DNA from: Endozoicomonas montiporae CL-33
Lineage (GTDB): Bacteria; Pseudomonadota; Gammaproteobacteria; Pseudomonadales; Endozoicomonadaceae
DNA: 64,000 nucleotides
Assembly (NCBI RefSeq): GCF_001583435.1
Contig: NZ_CP013251.1
Coordinates: 373,501-437,500 of the forward strand
Direction of reading: 5' to 3'
Made by a program: the position numbers and the translations under genes
Notes under the pieces: generated by a model
The model's database searches: none
Told to the model about the DNA's origin: nothing
What the model saw: only the letters and a program-made list of their open reading frames with translations
Part shown: positions 56,666 through 64,000 of the stretch, one piece after another
Numbering within the stretch: the first letter of the stretch is position 1
How the letters are laid out: each line of letters opens with the position of its first letter

Positions 56666-56875
56666 TTACAGTACAACGATATCTTCAGCCTGAGGGCCTT
56701 TCTGACCTTGAGTTACGGTGAACTCAACGCGCTGACCTTCTTTCAGGGTTCTGAAACCGTCGCCTTTGATCTGACGGAAGTGAGCGAAAACGTCTGGTCC
56801 GCCATTTTCCTGGGCGATGAAACCAAAACCTTTTTCTTCGTTAAACCACTTAACAGTACCTGTGGAAGTAGACAT
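56666..56875 (-). CDS. CspA-family cold-shock protein
   Basis: The ATG at 56875 gives a 69-residue protein with RNA-binding motifs [18 protein letters not shown] (RNP1) and [11 protein letters not shown] (RNP2; the usual FVHFS is altered to FAHFR). AGGA lies 7 bp before the start. An upstream in-frame ATG at 56914 has no ribosome site. It is an RNA chaperone. The leader at 56876-57233 has no gene and may hold a long 5' untranslated region, as in csp genes. Confidence 0.9.
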   Translation of the reverse strand: MSTSTGTVKWFNEEKGFGFIAQENGGPDVFAHFRQIKGDGFRTLKEGQRVEFTVTQGQKGPQAEDIVVL

Positions 56876-57233
56876 ATGTATATCCTGACAGTTGATAAAT
56901 TTGTTGTGCCTCACTACTTACTAGTCACTAGTAAAGAGTAAGGCGGTTGAGCTAGAAGTTTTGTTATTGTTTATGAAAAGCAGGATGCGCTACGACACAC
57001 AGTACATCTGAATTAAACATAAAGACCTAAACACACTTTTAACCCACTCATTGTATAGCACTCTCTCGAATGCACAATGAGTATTTCTTTTAATGTTCCT
57101 CTGGAATTATCCCATCAGGCATAACCCCAGACAAAAAGAGGATTATAGCAGCCATTATTATCAGCTCCACTGAATGTTGCATAAAGCTACTGAAATAAAA
57201 TCGTTAATCTAAATGATAATGATGAACAATTTA

Positions 57234-58655
57234 TTAACAGTAGTGATTATACTGTTTTGACAGGGTATGTACCGACCCCATCCAGATAATCGTAATAATC
57301 AGAAAAATACAGCCTATCCAATGCATTGATGCCGTGAGTGATCCCAGTGTTACGATCAGAAACTGCTGCAAGAGGGCACTGGACGATTTTCCTGCGCGAC
57401 TGACAATCAATTCGATTGATGCCTTACCTTTTAGTTTCTGTTCATTATTCAGTGGAACAAAGGCCATTTCCTTGGTGGCATCGAACAGAGTGTATTTGGC
57501 GGATTTGCTGGCTACGTTACACAGTGTGCCTATGCCAACACCTGCCAGCAGCATCGACGCTGCCATTGTTTCCGGAACCCAGCTGCAGTTGGATATCAGA
57601 GTTACCAGAAAAAAAGGAACGCCGGTGATAGCCATCAGCATGGGTGTTCCTAAAGCCGCCACTCGCCAGCTATAGCGAATCAACCATGCACTCGCTGCAG
57701 CCATGAGTAAGCATCCCAGACCATAGTAAAAGGTCAGTTGCCCCATCAGCATGGAGTATTCGGCTTCAGTTGAGTACACCCGTACAAGCTGGCTCTTCCA
57801 TGCGACTTCGGCCATGTTAATCGCAACACAGTATGCGAGCATAATCAGGGCGATATTTTTCAGGTAAGGGCACTTTATCAGGTAAATAAAGCTGTCTTTT
57901 AAAGGCAGATGGGTGGCTGTTTTCTCATGGTTTTTCAGTGCTTCAGGGGCACTGGTTCGGGTATCTGATAGTTTCAGGCTCCAGTAATACAGCCCGATGA
58001 TTCCTACACCGCAGGCAACAAAAATCATCGAGAGACAGATCAGGCTCATTTGCCAGCCGTCGCTGTTTTGTGTGGACATGTATTTTACAAGCAGCAAAAT
58101 CATTGGGCCTGAAAACAAAGACGCACTGTTACCGATCAAAGTGAGCAGTGGGTATTCCTTTTCTGAAGATTCGACTGTGCTGGTGTCGTTGACATTGGTC
58201 CAGAATAATGTGCAGAGCACACCGGTACTCCATAGTTCCGCGCAGGTAAACAGCAGGGTTAGAGGCCAGTTTTCCAGTAGCCCGCAGATCAGAGCCATAG
58301 AGTCCGGCAAGTAAGCGGATATCCTTTGGCAAAAGCTATTGGGTGCGAGCTCGGCGAGATTCGGGTACAGCAAAAGGGAGAATACCGGCATCCAGATAAG
58401 AAAGGGCAGCAGGGTAAAAACAAACAGCTGTTGTCTGGAGAGACGGTTAGCCAGAAAGCTGTAACAGAAGACAAAGATAAAAGCTGAAGGCGTGACGAAC
58501 CACAGCTTTACAAATGGGATAACTTCAGCCCCCATTCGGGTGACCAGTAATGATTCTTTCAGATTCCTGAGAATGTCAAAGTTAATAATGCACAGGAACA
58601 TCATAAGGGCATGGCACAGGAACAGGGGGTGTCGTTTCAGGCATCCCGGAAGCAT
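57234..58655 (-). CDS. Tlc/Npt-type ATP/ADP (nucleotide) translocase
   Basis: GAGGT lies 6 bp before the ATG at 58655, which gives a protein of 473 residues with about 11-12 membrane segments. Family motifs are present: INFDILRNLKESLLVTRMGA near the start, LFWTNVNDTSTVESSEKEYP, and the C-terminal KSAKYTLFDATKEMAFVPLN with KLKGKASIELIVSRAGK. In Rickettsia, Chlamydia and plastids such carriers exchange host ATP for ADP, or import nucleotides. A free-living bacterium gains nothing from this, so the gene points to an intracellular life stage. It stands alone with no similar gene nearby. Confidence 0.9.
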   Translation of the reverse strand: MLPGCLKRHPLFLCHALMMFLCIINFDILRNLKESLLVTRMGAEVIPFVKLWFVTPSAFIFVFCYSFLANRLSRQQLFVFTLLPFLIWMPVFSLLLYPNLAELAPNSFCQRISAYLPDSMALICGLLENWPLTLLFTCAELWSTGVLCTLFWTNVNDTSTVESSEKEYPLLTLIGNSASLFSGPMILLLVKYMSTQNSDGWQMSLICLSMIFVACGVGIIGLYYWSLKLSDTRTSAPEALKNHEKTATHLPLKDSFIYLIKCPYLKNIALIMLAYCVAINMAEVAWKSQLVRVYSTEAEYSMLMGQLTFYYGLGCLLMAAASAWLIRYSWRVAALGTPMLMAITGVPFFLVTLISNCSWVPETMAASMLLAGVGIGTLCNVASKSAKYTLFDATKEMAFVPLNNEQKLKGKASIELIVSRAGKSSSALLQQFLIVTLGSLTASMHWIGCIFLIITIIWMGSVHTLSKQYNHYC

Positions 58656-58885
58656 GAAATTACCTCGCATATTAAGCGGCAGTTGGCTGAACAGGAAACG
58701 AGCTATATCAAAAAGTTTTGATATACATCATAGTGCTTGCTAAAATTTGCGGTGAAGTAACAAATACGAGCCTGTAGATCTGCTGTTTACAGCAGCAGAG
58801 ACTGTTTTAATCGCTGGGTTTGAGCGCATAAACGCTGTGGCGGGATTCATCCTGCTTATGAAGGTGGCCATCGATATCCAGTGCT

Positions 58886-58917
58886 TTTTCATGGTGCTTT
58901 TCATGACAGTTTTCATG
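58886..58917. promoter_or_regulatory. Three TTTTCATG repeats at 12-bp spacing before the ArsR-type gene
   Basis: TTTTCATG begins at 58886, 58898 and 58910, exactly 12 bp apart, just before the GAAGGAG ribosome site of the regulator gene at 58937. The last copy is also a palindrome, TTTTCATGAAAA. Likely autoregulatory sites; binding is inferred. Confidence 0.45.
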
Positions 58918-58936
58918 AAAAAAGAAGGAGCATAGC

Positions 58937-59896
58937 TTGTCAGACACTGAAATGGTCGATCAGCTTGCCGCTTTTGGCAAAGCAGTCGGTGACGCCCTCA
59001 GGCTGCAAGTGCTCAGAGTGCTCAGCACAGATTCTTTTGGTGTCCTGGAGCTGAGTCGTGTGTTTGACATGCGTCAGCCCGCAATGAGCCATCATCTCAA
59101 AGTCCTTGCTCAGGCTGGGCTGGTTTCTACCCGTAAAGAAGGCAACACCGTCTTTTATCGTCGGTCTCTGCCACCCTCCTCAGAAGGTTTTGGGGATGCA
59201 GTCAGAGCCATATTCAGAGCGGTTGATGGCGTCTCCCTGCCGGAAGAGCTGGAGTGTCGGCTGGAAGCCATCAGAGAGCAGCGGGCAGAGCAGTCCATGG
59301 TGTTTTTTACCCGGCATGTGGGTGAATTTCGACAGCATCAGGAACTGATTGCTGACCATGATCTGTATGCCCGGTGTGTAGCCGAGGTCCTGAAAACCAC
59401 TGACATGCCAGAGCAGGCTCTGGCTCTGGAGCTGGGGCCGGGAGAGGGCGAGTTTCTGGAAACGCTTAGCCAACGCTTTAATCAGGTCTATGCTGTTGAT
59501 AATTGTTCAGAGATGCTCACCAGCAGCCAGCATTTTGCTGACCGACATGCTCTGAAAAACATCGAGTTTGTTCACGGCGAACTGAAAGACCTGCAACACC
59601 TTGAAGAGCAGTTCGACTGTATTGTTGCCAACATGGTGTTGCACCACATACCCAGCCCTTCCGGAATTTTTAAACGGGTCACCGGCTTGCTGAAACCCGG
59701 TGGCAGTTTTCTGGTCAGTGACCTGAGTCAGCACGATCAGGACTGGGTACGGGAATCCTGTGGTGATATCTGGCTGGGTTTCAGCAGTGATGATCTTGAT
59801 AACTGGGCTCTGGAGGCGGGTCTGAATGCCGGTGAGTCGCAGTATCTGGGCTTGCGCAATGGTTTTCAGATTCAGGTTCGTCGCTTTTATCGATAA
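58937..59896 (+). CDS. ArsR-family regulator fused to SAM-dependent methyltransferase
   Basis: The 319-residue protein has an N-terminal winged HTH of ArsR type (LAAFGKAVGDALRLQVLRVL, then DMRQPAMSHHLKVLAQAG, then TRKEGNTVFYRR), a helical linker, and a class I methyltransferase domain with motif I ALELGPGEGEFLETLS, the YAVDNCSEML acidic loop, and VANMVLHHIP. TTG start with GAAGGAG before it. It stands just upstream of metK and ahcY. This arrangement matches SahR-type regulators of the S-adenosylhomocysteine cycle, so it probably senses SAH or SAM. That role is inference from neighbours. Confidence 0.83.
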   Translation: MSDTEMVDQLAAFGKAVGDALRLQVLRVLSTDSFGVLELSRVFDMRQPAMSHHLKVLAQAGLVSTRKEGNTVFYRRSLPPSSEGFGDAVRAIFRAVDGVSLPEELECRLEAIREQRAEQSMVFFTRHVGEFRQHQELIADHDLYARCVAEVLKTTDMPEQALALELGPGEGEFLETLSQRFNQVYAVDNCSEMLTSSQHFADRHALKNIEFVHGELKDLQHLEEQFDCIVANMVLHHIPSPSGIFKRVTGLLKPGGSFLVSDLSQHDQDWVRESCGDIWLGFSSDDLDNWALEAGLNAGESQYLGLRNGFQIQVRRFYR

Positions 59897-60054
59897 GTAC
59901 TCCGCCCTATGGAAACGAATATTTCTGGCCAATGGGGCAGTTACTATGCAAGGCGCAACGTAGCGAGCATAGCTAGCTATGTGACCGGAGTTGTAACGCA
60001 GCAGAGTGGCTGAACCATTGAGTCAGAAATAGCTGTTTTCATAGGGTTGAGTAC
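59896..60054. repeat. 159-bp imperfect inverted-repeat element
   Basis: The ends AGTACT-CCG-CCCTATGGAAAC and, on the far side, GTTTTCATAGGG-TTG-AGTACT mirror each other. The next parts, ATTTCTG and CAGAAAT, and AATGG and CCATT, pair as well. The centre is the perfect palindrome ATAGCTAGCTAT. It has no coding frame and overlaps the last codons of the regulator gene. It looks like a MITE or a dispersed palindromic repeat. Confidence 0.65.
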
Positions 60055-60206
60055 TTAAGCGTCGATGATTAAATAATTTGAGGAGGCTGTCTGGGAATAG
60101 TTTTAATGATTTTATTCGCAGCCAGCTTCAACGTAATAGTTTTCCGTCAATGTGTTTCTGTTCTGAAAGAAACAGTGGCGGATGTTTAATGAGGCACTAG
60201 AAGACA

Positions 60207-61370
60207 ATGGCAGATTACTCACTGTTTACCTCCGAGTCTGTATCTGAAGGTCATCCGGACAAAGTAGCGGATCAGATTTCTGACGCCATTCTGGATGCAA
60301 TCCTGAAAGACGATCCGGATGCCCGCGTTGCGGTTGAAACCATGGTGAAAACCGGCATGGTGATCGTAGCGGGTGAGGTGCGTACCGAAACTTACGTTGA
60401 TATCGAAGAGCTGGTTCGTAATGTTGTCACTGACATTGGTTACAACAACGGCGACCTGGGCTTTGACGGCGAATCCGTTGCCGTTCTGAATGCCATTGGT
60501 AAACAGTCTCCGGATATCGCAGTGGGCGTTGATGAAACCGAAGAACATGAAATGGGTGCTGGTGACCAGGGCCTGATGTTCGGTTACGCGACCAATGAAA
60601 CACCGGTTCTGATGCCTGCGCCGATTTACTACTCGCACATGCTGGTGAAGCGTCAGGCTGAACTGCGCAAAAACGGCACGCTGCCGTGGTTGCGTCCGGA
60701 TGCCAAGAGTCAGGTGACCATGCGTTACGACTCCGAAGGTCAGGTACAGAGTGTTGATGCTGTGGTGCTTTCTACTCAGCACGACCCTGAAATCTCTCAG
60801 GAGCAGTTGCAGAAAGATATTCTGGAACACGTTATCAAGCCGGTTCTGCCAGAACAGTGGCTGCACGACGATACCCAGTATCACATCAACCCGACCGGTA
60901 TCTTTGTGATTGGTGGCCCCGTAGGTGACTGTGGTCTGACTGGCCGCAAGATCATTGTTGATACCTACGGTGGTATGGCGCGTCACGGTGGTGGTGCCTT
61001 CTCCGGTAAGGACCCTTCCAAGGTTGACCGCTCTGCCGCTTATGCCGGTCGCTATGTGGCCAAGAACGTAGTGGCTGCCGGTCTGGCTGATAAGTGCGAG
61101 ATTCAGGTGTCTTACGCGATTGGTGTAGCCGAGCCAACGTCTATCTCCATCAATACCTTTGAAACCGGCAAAATTGCTGATGAGAAGATTGTTGAACTGG
61201 TGCGCGAGCATTTCGACCTGCGTCCTAAGGGTCTGATCAGCATGCTGGATCTGAAGCGCCCGATCTATCAGAAGACGGCTGCATACGGTCACTTTGGTCG
61301 TGAAGACGAAGAGTTCACCTGGGAGCGCACTGACAAGGCTGATGCCCTGCGTGCTGCAGCAGGTCTGTAA
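60207..61370 (+). CDS. metK: S-adenosylmethionine synthetase
   Basis: The 387-residue protein has all MetK signatures: [20 protein letters not shown] (ATP site His), [12 protein letters not shown] (hexapeptide-type loop), [15 protein letters not shown] and the C-terminal [20 protein letters not shown]. It forms SAM from methionine and ATP. It is downstream of the ArsR-type regulator and followed by a strong terminator. Codon bias is strong, giving a long antisense shadow frame. Confidence 0.98.
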   Translation: MADYSLFTSESVSEGHPDKVADQISDAILDAILKDDPDARVAVETMVKTGMVIVAGEVRTETYVDIEELVRNVVTDIGYNNGDLGFDGESVAVLNAIGKQSPDIAVGVDETEEHEMGAGDQGLMFGYATNETPVLMPAPIYYSHMLVKRQAELRKNGTLPWLRPDAKSQVTMRYDSEGQVQSVDAVVLSTQHDPEISQEQLQKDILEHVIKPVLPEQWLHDDTQYHINPTGIFVIGGPVGDCGLTGRKIIVDTYGGMARHGGGAFSGKDPSKVDRSAAYAGRYVAKNVVAAGLADKCEIQVSYAIGVAEPTSISINTFETGKIADEKIVELVREHFDLRPKGLISMLDLKRPIYQKTAAYGHFGREDEEFTWERTDKADALRAAAGL

Positions 61371-61396
61371 TACAGACGTCAGCTCTGCTTCTTCTG

Positions 61397-61423
61397 AAGG
61401 CTGCCATTTGGCAGCCTTTTTTT
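61397..61423 (+). terminator. Intrinsic terminator of metK
   Basis: AGGCTGCC and GGCAGCCT form a perfect 8-bp stem with a 4-nt loop, followed by a run of T residues. Confidence 0.92.
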
Positions 61424-61563
61424 ATGGGGCAGACCTATAGATGGGCTGTTGTTAAAGACGTTTGGACAGAGCTGCTAACAGGGATGTCAGTGAAGTGGAG
61501 GGAGAAAATCTTCAGAATCCTGAGATACACGCCATACGATCAAAAAAGACAAGGGGTCGAGCT

Positions 61564-62388
61564 ATGCATACAAAAATAACGGATTCAGTCGCCTCTCCCA
61601 TGGGTTACCCAAAAACTTTTAAGCCTACCCAGTTGCCTGGCATGGAAACCGGTCAAAACAGTAACGGTCAGAAGGTTGAATTGATGACCCCTACTTCAGT
61701 TCTGACTTCACCTGAAGCTAAAGAAACATCTGTGGCACCTGCCGAAAGAGACGGTACCGGTATCAGACAAAGATTGGCCTGTCCGCTATACACAGCGGGT
61801 AACTATTTCGTAAAAACCGTTTTTAAAACTGGCAAGGTCGGAGAATTTCTTGCTGGTTTACCTGCTCTTTTGGTTGGGGGGATCGCCTCGGCAGCGGTGA
61901 GCATTTCCGTTGGCGCGATCGTCAAGCTGGTAGAGTCGCTGGCAGGAACCGGAACATCGTATGGACAACGAATACTCATGTTAGGGCCTTTGGTAGGCGC
62001 TGGACTCATCGCAACACCGGTGATCAAAATCGGTAGCTTTGTTGGTAAGCTGGCTGGTGCAGGCTTAGGAATTGTAGGGAGTCTTGTTGGTTTTGGCAGA
62101 GGGGTGCGAGATGCCTTCACAGGCGATCTTCATCGGCTGGAAGGTGATAAGCCAACCTTGAAAGGCATTTTTGAACAGGCAAAAGTTGCAGAACAGGAAA
62201 CTCGAAAGATAATAATGGGTGGATTGAGAGTACCCAGAAAGGGTGAGGAAACGACTCTGGCTTCCAAGCTGCCAACAATCGATCTGGAGGCTCCTGAAGC
62301 TCAATTATATGATGACTATAAAAAGCCTGACTTCAGTAGCCTAATCCTTGAGCTGGAAAAGGGATATGAAGCCAGCAGTGATGTTTAA
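61564..62388 (+). CDS. Orphan protein with glycine-rich hydrophobic core (possible secreted effector)
   Basis: The frame is open from 61462, but AAGGGG lies before the ATG at 61564 (MHTKITDSVASPMG). The 274-residue protein has a Ser/Thr/Pro-rich N-terminus without a signal peptide. Residues about 85-175 form two or three hydrophobic glycine/alanine-rich stretches (ALLVGGIASAAVSISVGAIV and LVGAGLIATPVIKIGSFVGK, then LAGAGLGIVGSLVGFGRGVR), and the C-terminus is acidic. I recognise no family. The layout suits a membrane-inserting or secreted effector-like protein, which would fit a host-associated bacterium, but this is conjecture. It breaks the metK-ahcY arrangement. Confidence 0.6.
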   Translation: MHTKITDSVASPMGYPKTFKPTQLPGMETGQNSNGQKVELMTPTSVLTSPEAKETSVAPAERDGTGIRQRLACPLYTAGNYFVKTVFKTGKVGEFLAGLPALLVGGIASAAVSISVGAIVKLVESLAGTGTSYGQRILMLGPLVGAGLIATPVIKIGSFVGKLAGAGLGIVGSLVGFGRGVRDAFTGDLHRLEGDKPTLKGIFEQAKVAEQETRKIIMGGLRVPRKGEETTLASKLPTIDLEAPEAQLYDDYKKPDFSSLILELEKGYEASSDV

Positions 62389-62536
62389 ATTCATATTGAC
62401 GCACTCGTTTTAACGAGTGTGTCATCACTTTATTACTGGCTGTTGCAAAGCTGGTAGCTATGTCCTAAAGCCCTGTAAGCCGCTAAAATAGAAAGCGTCA
62501 GATGGCACACCCTTCTAAAGAAGAGAGGTACTGTTT

Positions 62537-62731
62537 ATGGAACTGAACCACCCTGAACGCCTTGAACCTCATATCCTGCTTGGAATCGCTAACGAAAGAT
62601 TACGGCTGAGCTGCAAGAACCTTCAGCAATTGTCTGACGACCTTGATGTTCCGGTTAAGCAACTGGAGCGATTGATGAAACAAATCCACTACCATTATCA
62701 AATCAAAAACAACCAGTTTACCCACGATTAA
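62537..62731 (+). CDS. DUF4250-like small protein
   Basis: The 64-residue protein has the pattern I remember for DUF4250: ILLGIANERLRLSCKNLQQL, DDLDVPVKQLERLMKQIHYH and a final NNQF. GAGAGGTA precedes the ATG. Function is unknown. It is followed directly by a clear terminator. Confidence 0.6.
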   Translation: MELNHPERLEPHILLGIANERLRLSCKNLQQLSDDLDVPVKQLERLMKQIHYHYQIKNNQFTHD

Positions 62732-62746
62732 TTTTCCTCCATCACG

Positions 62747-62782
62747 AAAACCTATATCAAAATTAATTGATATAGGTTTTTT
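62747..62782 (+). terminator. Intrinsic terminator before ahcY
   Basis: AAAACCTATATCAA and TTGATATAGGTTTT form a perfect 14-bp stem with a 6-nt loop, followed by TT. It separates the DUF4250-like gene from ahcY. Confidence 0.88.
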
Positions 62783-62835
62783 GCACTGCTAGACTCCTCT
62801 TTATCCTTCGGAAAATACGCAGACAGGTTTTACCT

Positions 62836-64000
62836 ATGAGCGCCATTCTTGAAACACAGGCAACGTTTACTGACTATCGTGTGGCTGATATCAGCCTGGC
62901 AGACTGGGGACGACGCGAAATTCAGATCGCAGAAGGTGAAATGCCTGCCCTCATGGCCATTCGCAGTAAATACCGTGAACAGCAACCTTTAAAAGGTGCC
63001 CGCATCATGGGCTGTATTCACATGACCATCCAGACCGCCGTGTTAATTGAAACACTGGTGGAGCTGGGGGCTGACGTACGCTGGTCATCGTGCAATATTT
63101 TCTCGACGCAGGATCACGCTGCTGCTGCCATTGCAGCAGCCGGCATTCCCGTGTTTGCCTGGAAAGGTGAAACTGAGGAAGAGTTCTGGTGGTGTATTGA
63201 GCAAACCGTACTGAATCAGGACGGAACGCCCTGGGATTCCAATATGATTCTGGATGACGGTGGCGACCTGACCCTGCTGTTGCACGACAAATACCCACAA
63301 TTGCTGGATAACATTCACGGTATTTCCGAAGAGACCACCACGGGTGTGCATCGTCTGCTGGAAATGCTGGAGAAAGGCACCCTTAAGGTTCCGGCCATCA
63401 ACGTTAACGATGCTGTGACCAAGAGCAAGAACGATAATAAATACGGCTGCCGTCACTCACTGAACGACGCCATTAAACGCGGTACCGATCATCTTCTGGC
63501 CGGTAAAAAAGCTTTGGTTGTTGGCTATGGCGATGTTGGCAAAGGGTCTGCTGCCTCCCTGCGACAGGAAGGAATGATCGTCAAAGTCACCGAGGTGGAT
63601 CCGATTTGTGCCATGCAGGCCTGCATGGACGGTTTCGAAGTGGTTTCGCCTTATATCAATGGCATTAATGACGGCACAGAAAACAGCATCAACAAGGAAC
63701 TGCTGGCAACAACAGACCTGTTGGTAACGACCACAGGTAATGTCCATGTCTGCGATCGCAACATGTTAAAGGCTCTGAAGAGCAGCTGTGTGGTGTGCAA
63801 CATCGGCCACTTTGATACTGAAATCGACACGGCCTTTATGCGTGAACACTGGGAGTGGGAAGAGATTAAGCCCCAGGTGCACAAGATCTGGCGCAACAAA
63901 GACAACAACGATCATTTGATCCTGCTATCAGAAGGCAGACTGGTGAACCTCGGTAATGCCACCGGACACCCTTCGCGCATTATGGATGGCTCTTTTGCCA
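62836..64000 (+). CDS. ahcY: Adenosylhomocysteinase (3' end outside window)
   Basis: The frame starts at ATG 62836 and is open to the window end (388 residues visible of about 430-470). It has [37 protein letters not shown] (substrate site), [19 protein letters not shown], the NAD site [18 protein letters not shown] and [17 protein letters not shown]. It splits S-adenosylhomocysteine to homocysteine and adenosine and completes the SAM cycle started by metK upstream. The gene must have its own promoter in the short gap after the terminator at 62747-62782. Confidence 0.97.
   Translation, partial: MSAILETQATFTDYRVADISLADWGRREIQIAEGEMPALMAIRSKYREQQPLKGARIMGCIHMTIQTAVLIETLVELGADVRWSSCNIFSTQDHAAAAIAAAGIPVFAWKGETEEEFWWCIEQTVLNQDGTPWDSNMILDDGGDLTLLLHDKYPQLLDNIHGISEETTTGVHRLLEMLEKGTLKVPAINVNDAVTKSKNDNKYGCRHSLNDAIKRGTDHLLAGKKALVVGYGDVGKGSAASLRQEGMIVKVTEVDPICAMQACMDGFEVVSPYINGINDGTENSINKELLATTDLLVTTTGNVHVCDRNMLKALKSSCVVCNIGHFDTEIDTAFMREHWEWEEIKPQVHKIWRNKDNNDHLILLSEGRLVNLGNATGHPSRIMDGSFA

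Noticed and set aside
60219..61292. Minus-strand open frame (357 codons) opposite metK
   Set aside because: Antisense shadow of metK; no domain.
1..64000. tRNA and rRNA genes
   Set aside because: No cloverleaf or rRNA sequence was recognised, though a dedicated scan was not possible.

Overview
The window looks like a chromosome segment of a gammaproteobacterium. The gene set (pntAB, epd-pgk, tkt, metK-ahcY, dsbA-dsbB, rfaH, nfo, preTA) and the moderate GC content fit that class. A Tlc/Npt-type ATP/ADP translocase at 57.2-58.7 kb is typical of bacteria that live inside eukaryotic cells, so a host-associated lineage such as Endozoicomonadaceae is my best guess. That placement is inference: no rRNA gene is present to test it.

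Region 1 (1-24.6 kb) is accessory DNA. A leftward operon (17.9 kb down past position 1) encodes a small HTH protein, a giant helicase/DUF1998/nuclease-like protein, a DrmD-like SNF2 helicase, an Eco57I-type adenine methylase, an SMC-like ATPase, a PLD-like protein and a P-loop helicase-like protein with a GreA/GreB-like domain (cut by the window edge). It resembles class 1 DISARM phage defence but has extra parts. Next come a zinc-finger-like orphan, an Xre repressor, and a rightward set: an IS3 OrfA-like HTH protein, cas5c, cas8c, cas7c, a CRISPR array with 66-bp periodicity and diverged repeats, and tniQ. There is no cas3, cas1, cas2, cas4 or cas6. Four TTTTGACAAC-type motifs lie at and just after the end of tniQ. 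Together these look like the guide-RNA end of a Tn7-like CRISPR-associated transposon that uses a type I-C Cascade, with the defence operon as probable cargo. tnsABC are not in the window and would have to lie left of position 1.

Region 2 (24.7-37.2 kb) is core-like: a ThrE-type exporter, a DUF1007 protein with a NicO metal transporter, a COG0523 metallochaperone GTPase behind a Zur-like palindrome, dihydropyrimidine dehydrogenase (preTA), transhydrogenase (pntAB), a ModA-like binding protein and a DUF5718 protein. Region 3 (37.7-40.5 kb) is a block of nested mobile elements: an IS1-family element, an IS1380-family element and a short element with IS1-like ends. Region 4 (40.6-56.9 kb) carries nfo, dsbA-dsbB, a lysophospholipase-like hydrolase with rfaH, the sugar-phosphate genes pgk, epd and tkt, a lipoprotein, a FadL-type porin, a TRIC channel, a Bcr/CflA exporter, an iron alcohol dehydrogenase, lldD and a cold-shock gene. 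Region 5 (57.2-64 kb) carries the nucleotide translocase and an S-adenosylmethionine cycle cluster (ArsR-methyltransferase fusion, metK, ahcY), with an orphan glycine-rich membrane-type protein and a DUF4250 protein in between.

All calls come from reading the sequence and remembered family features; no database search was run.
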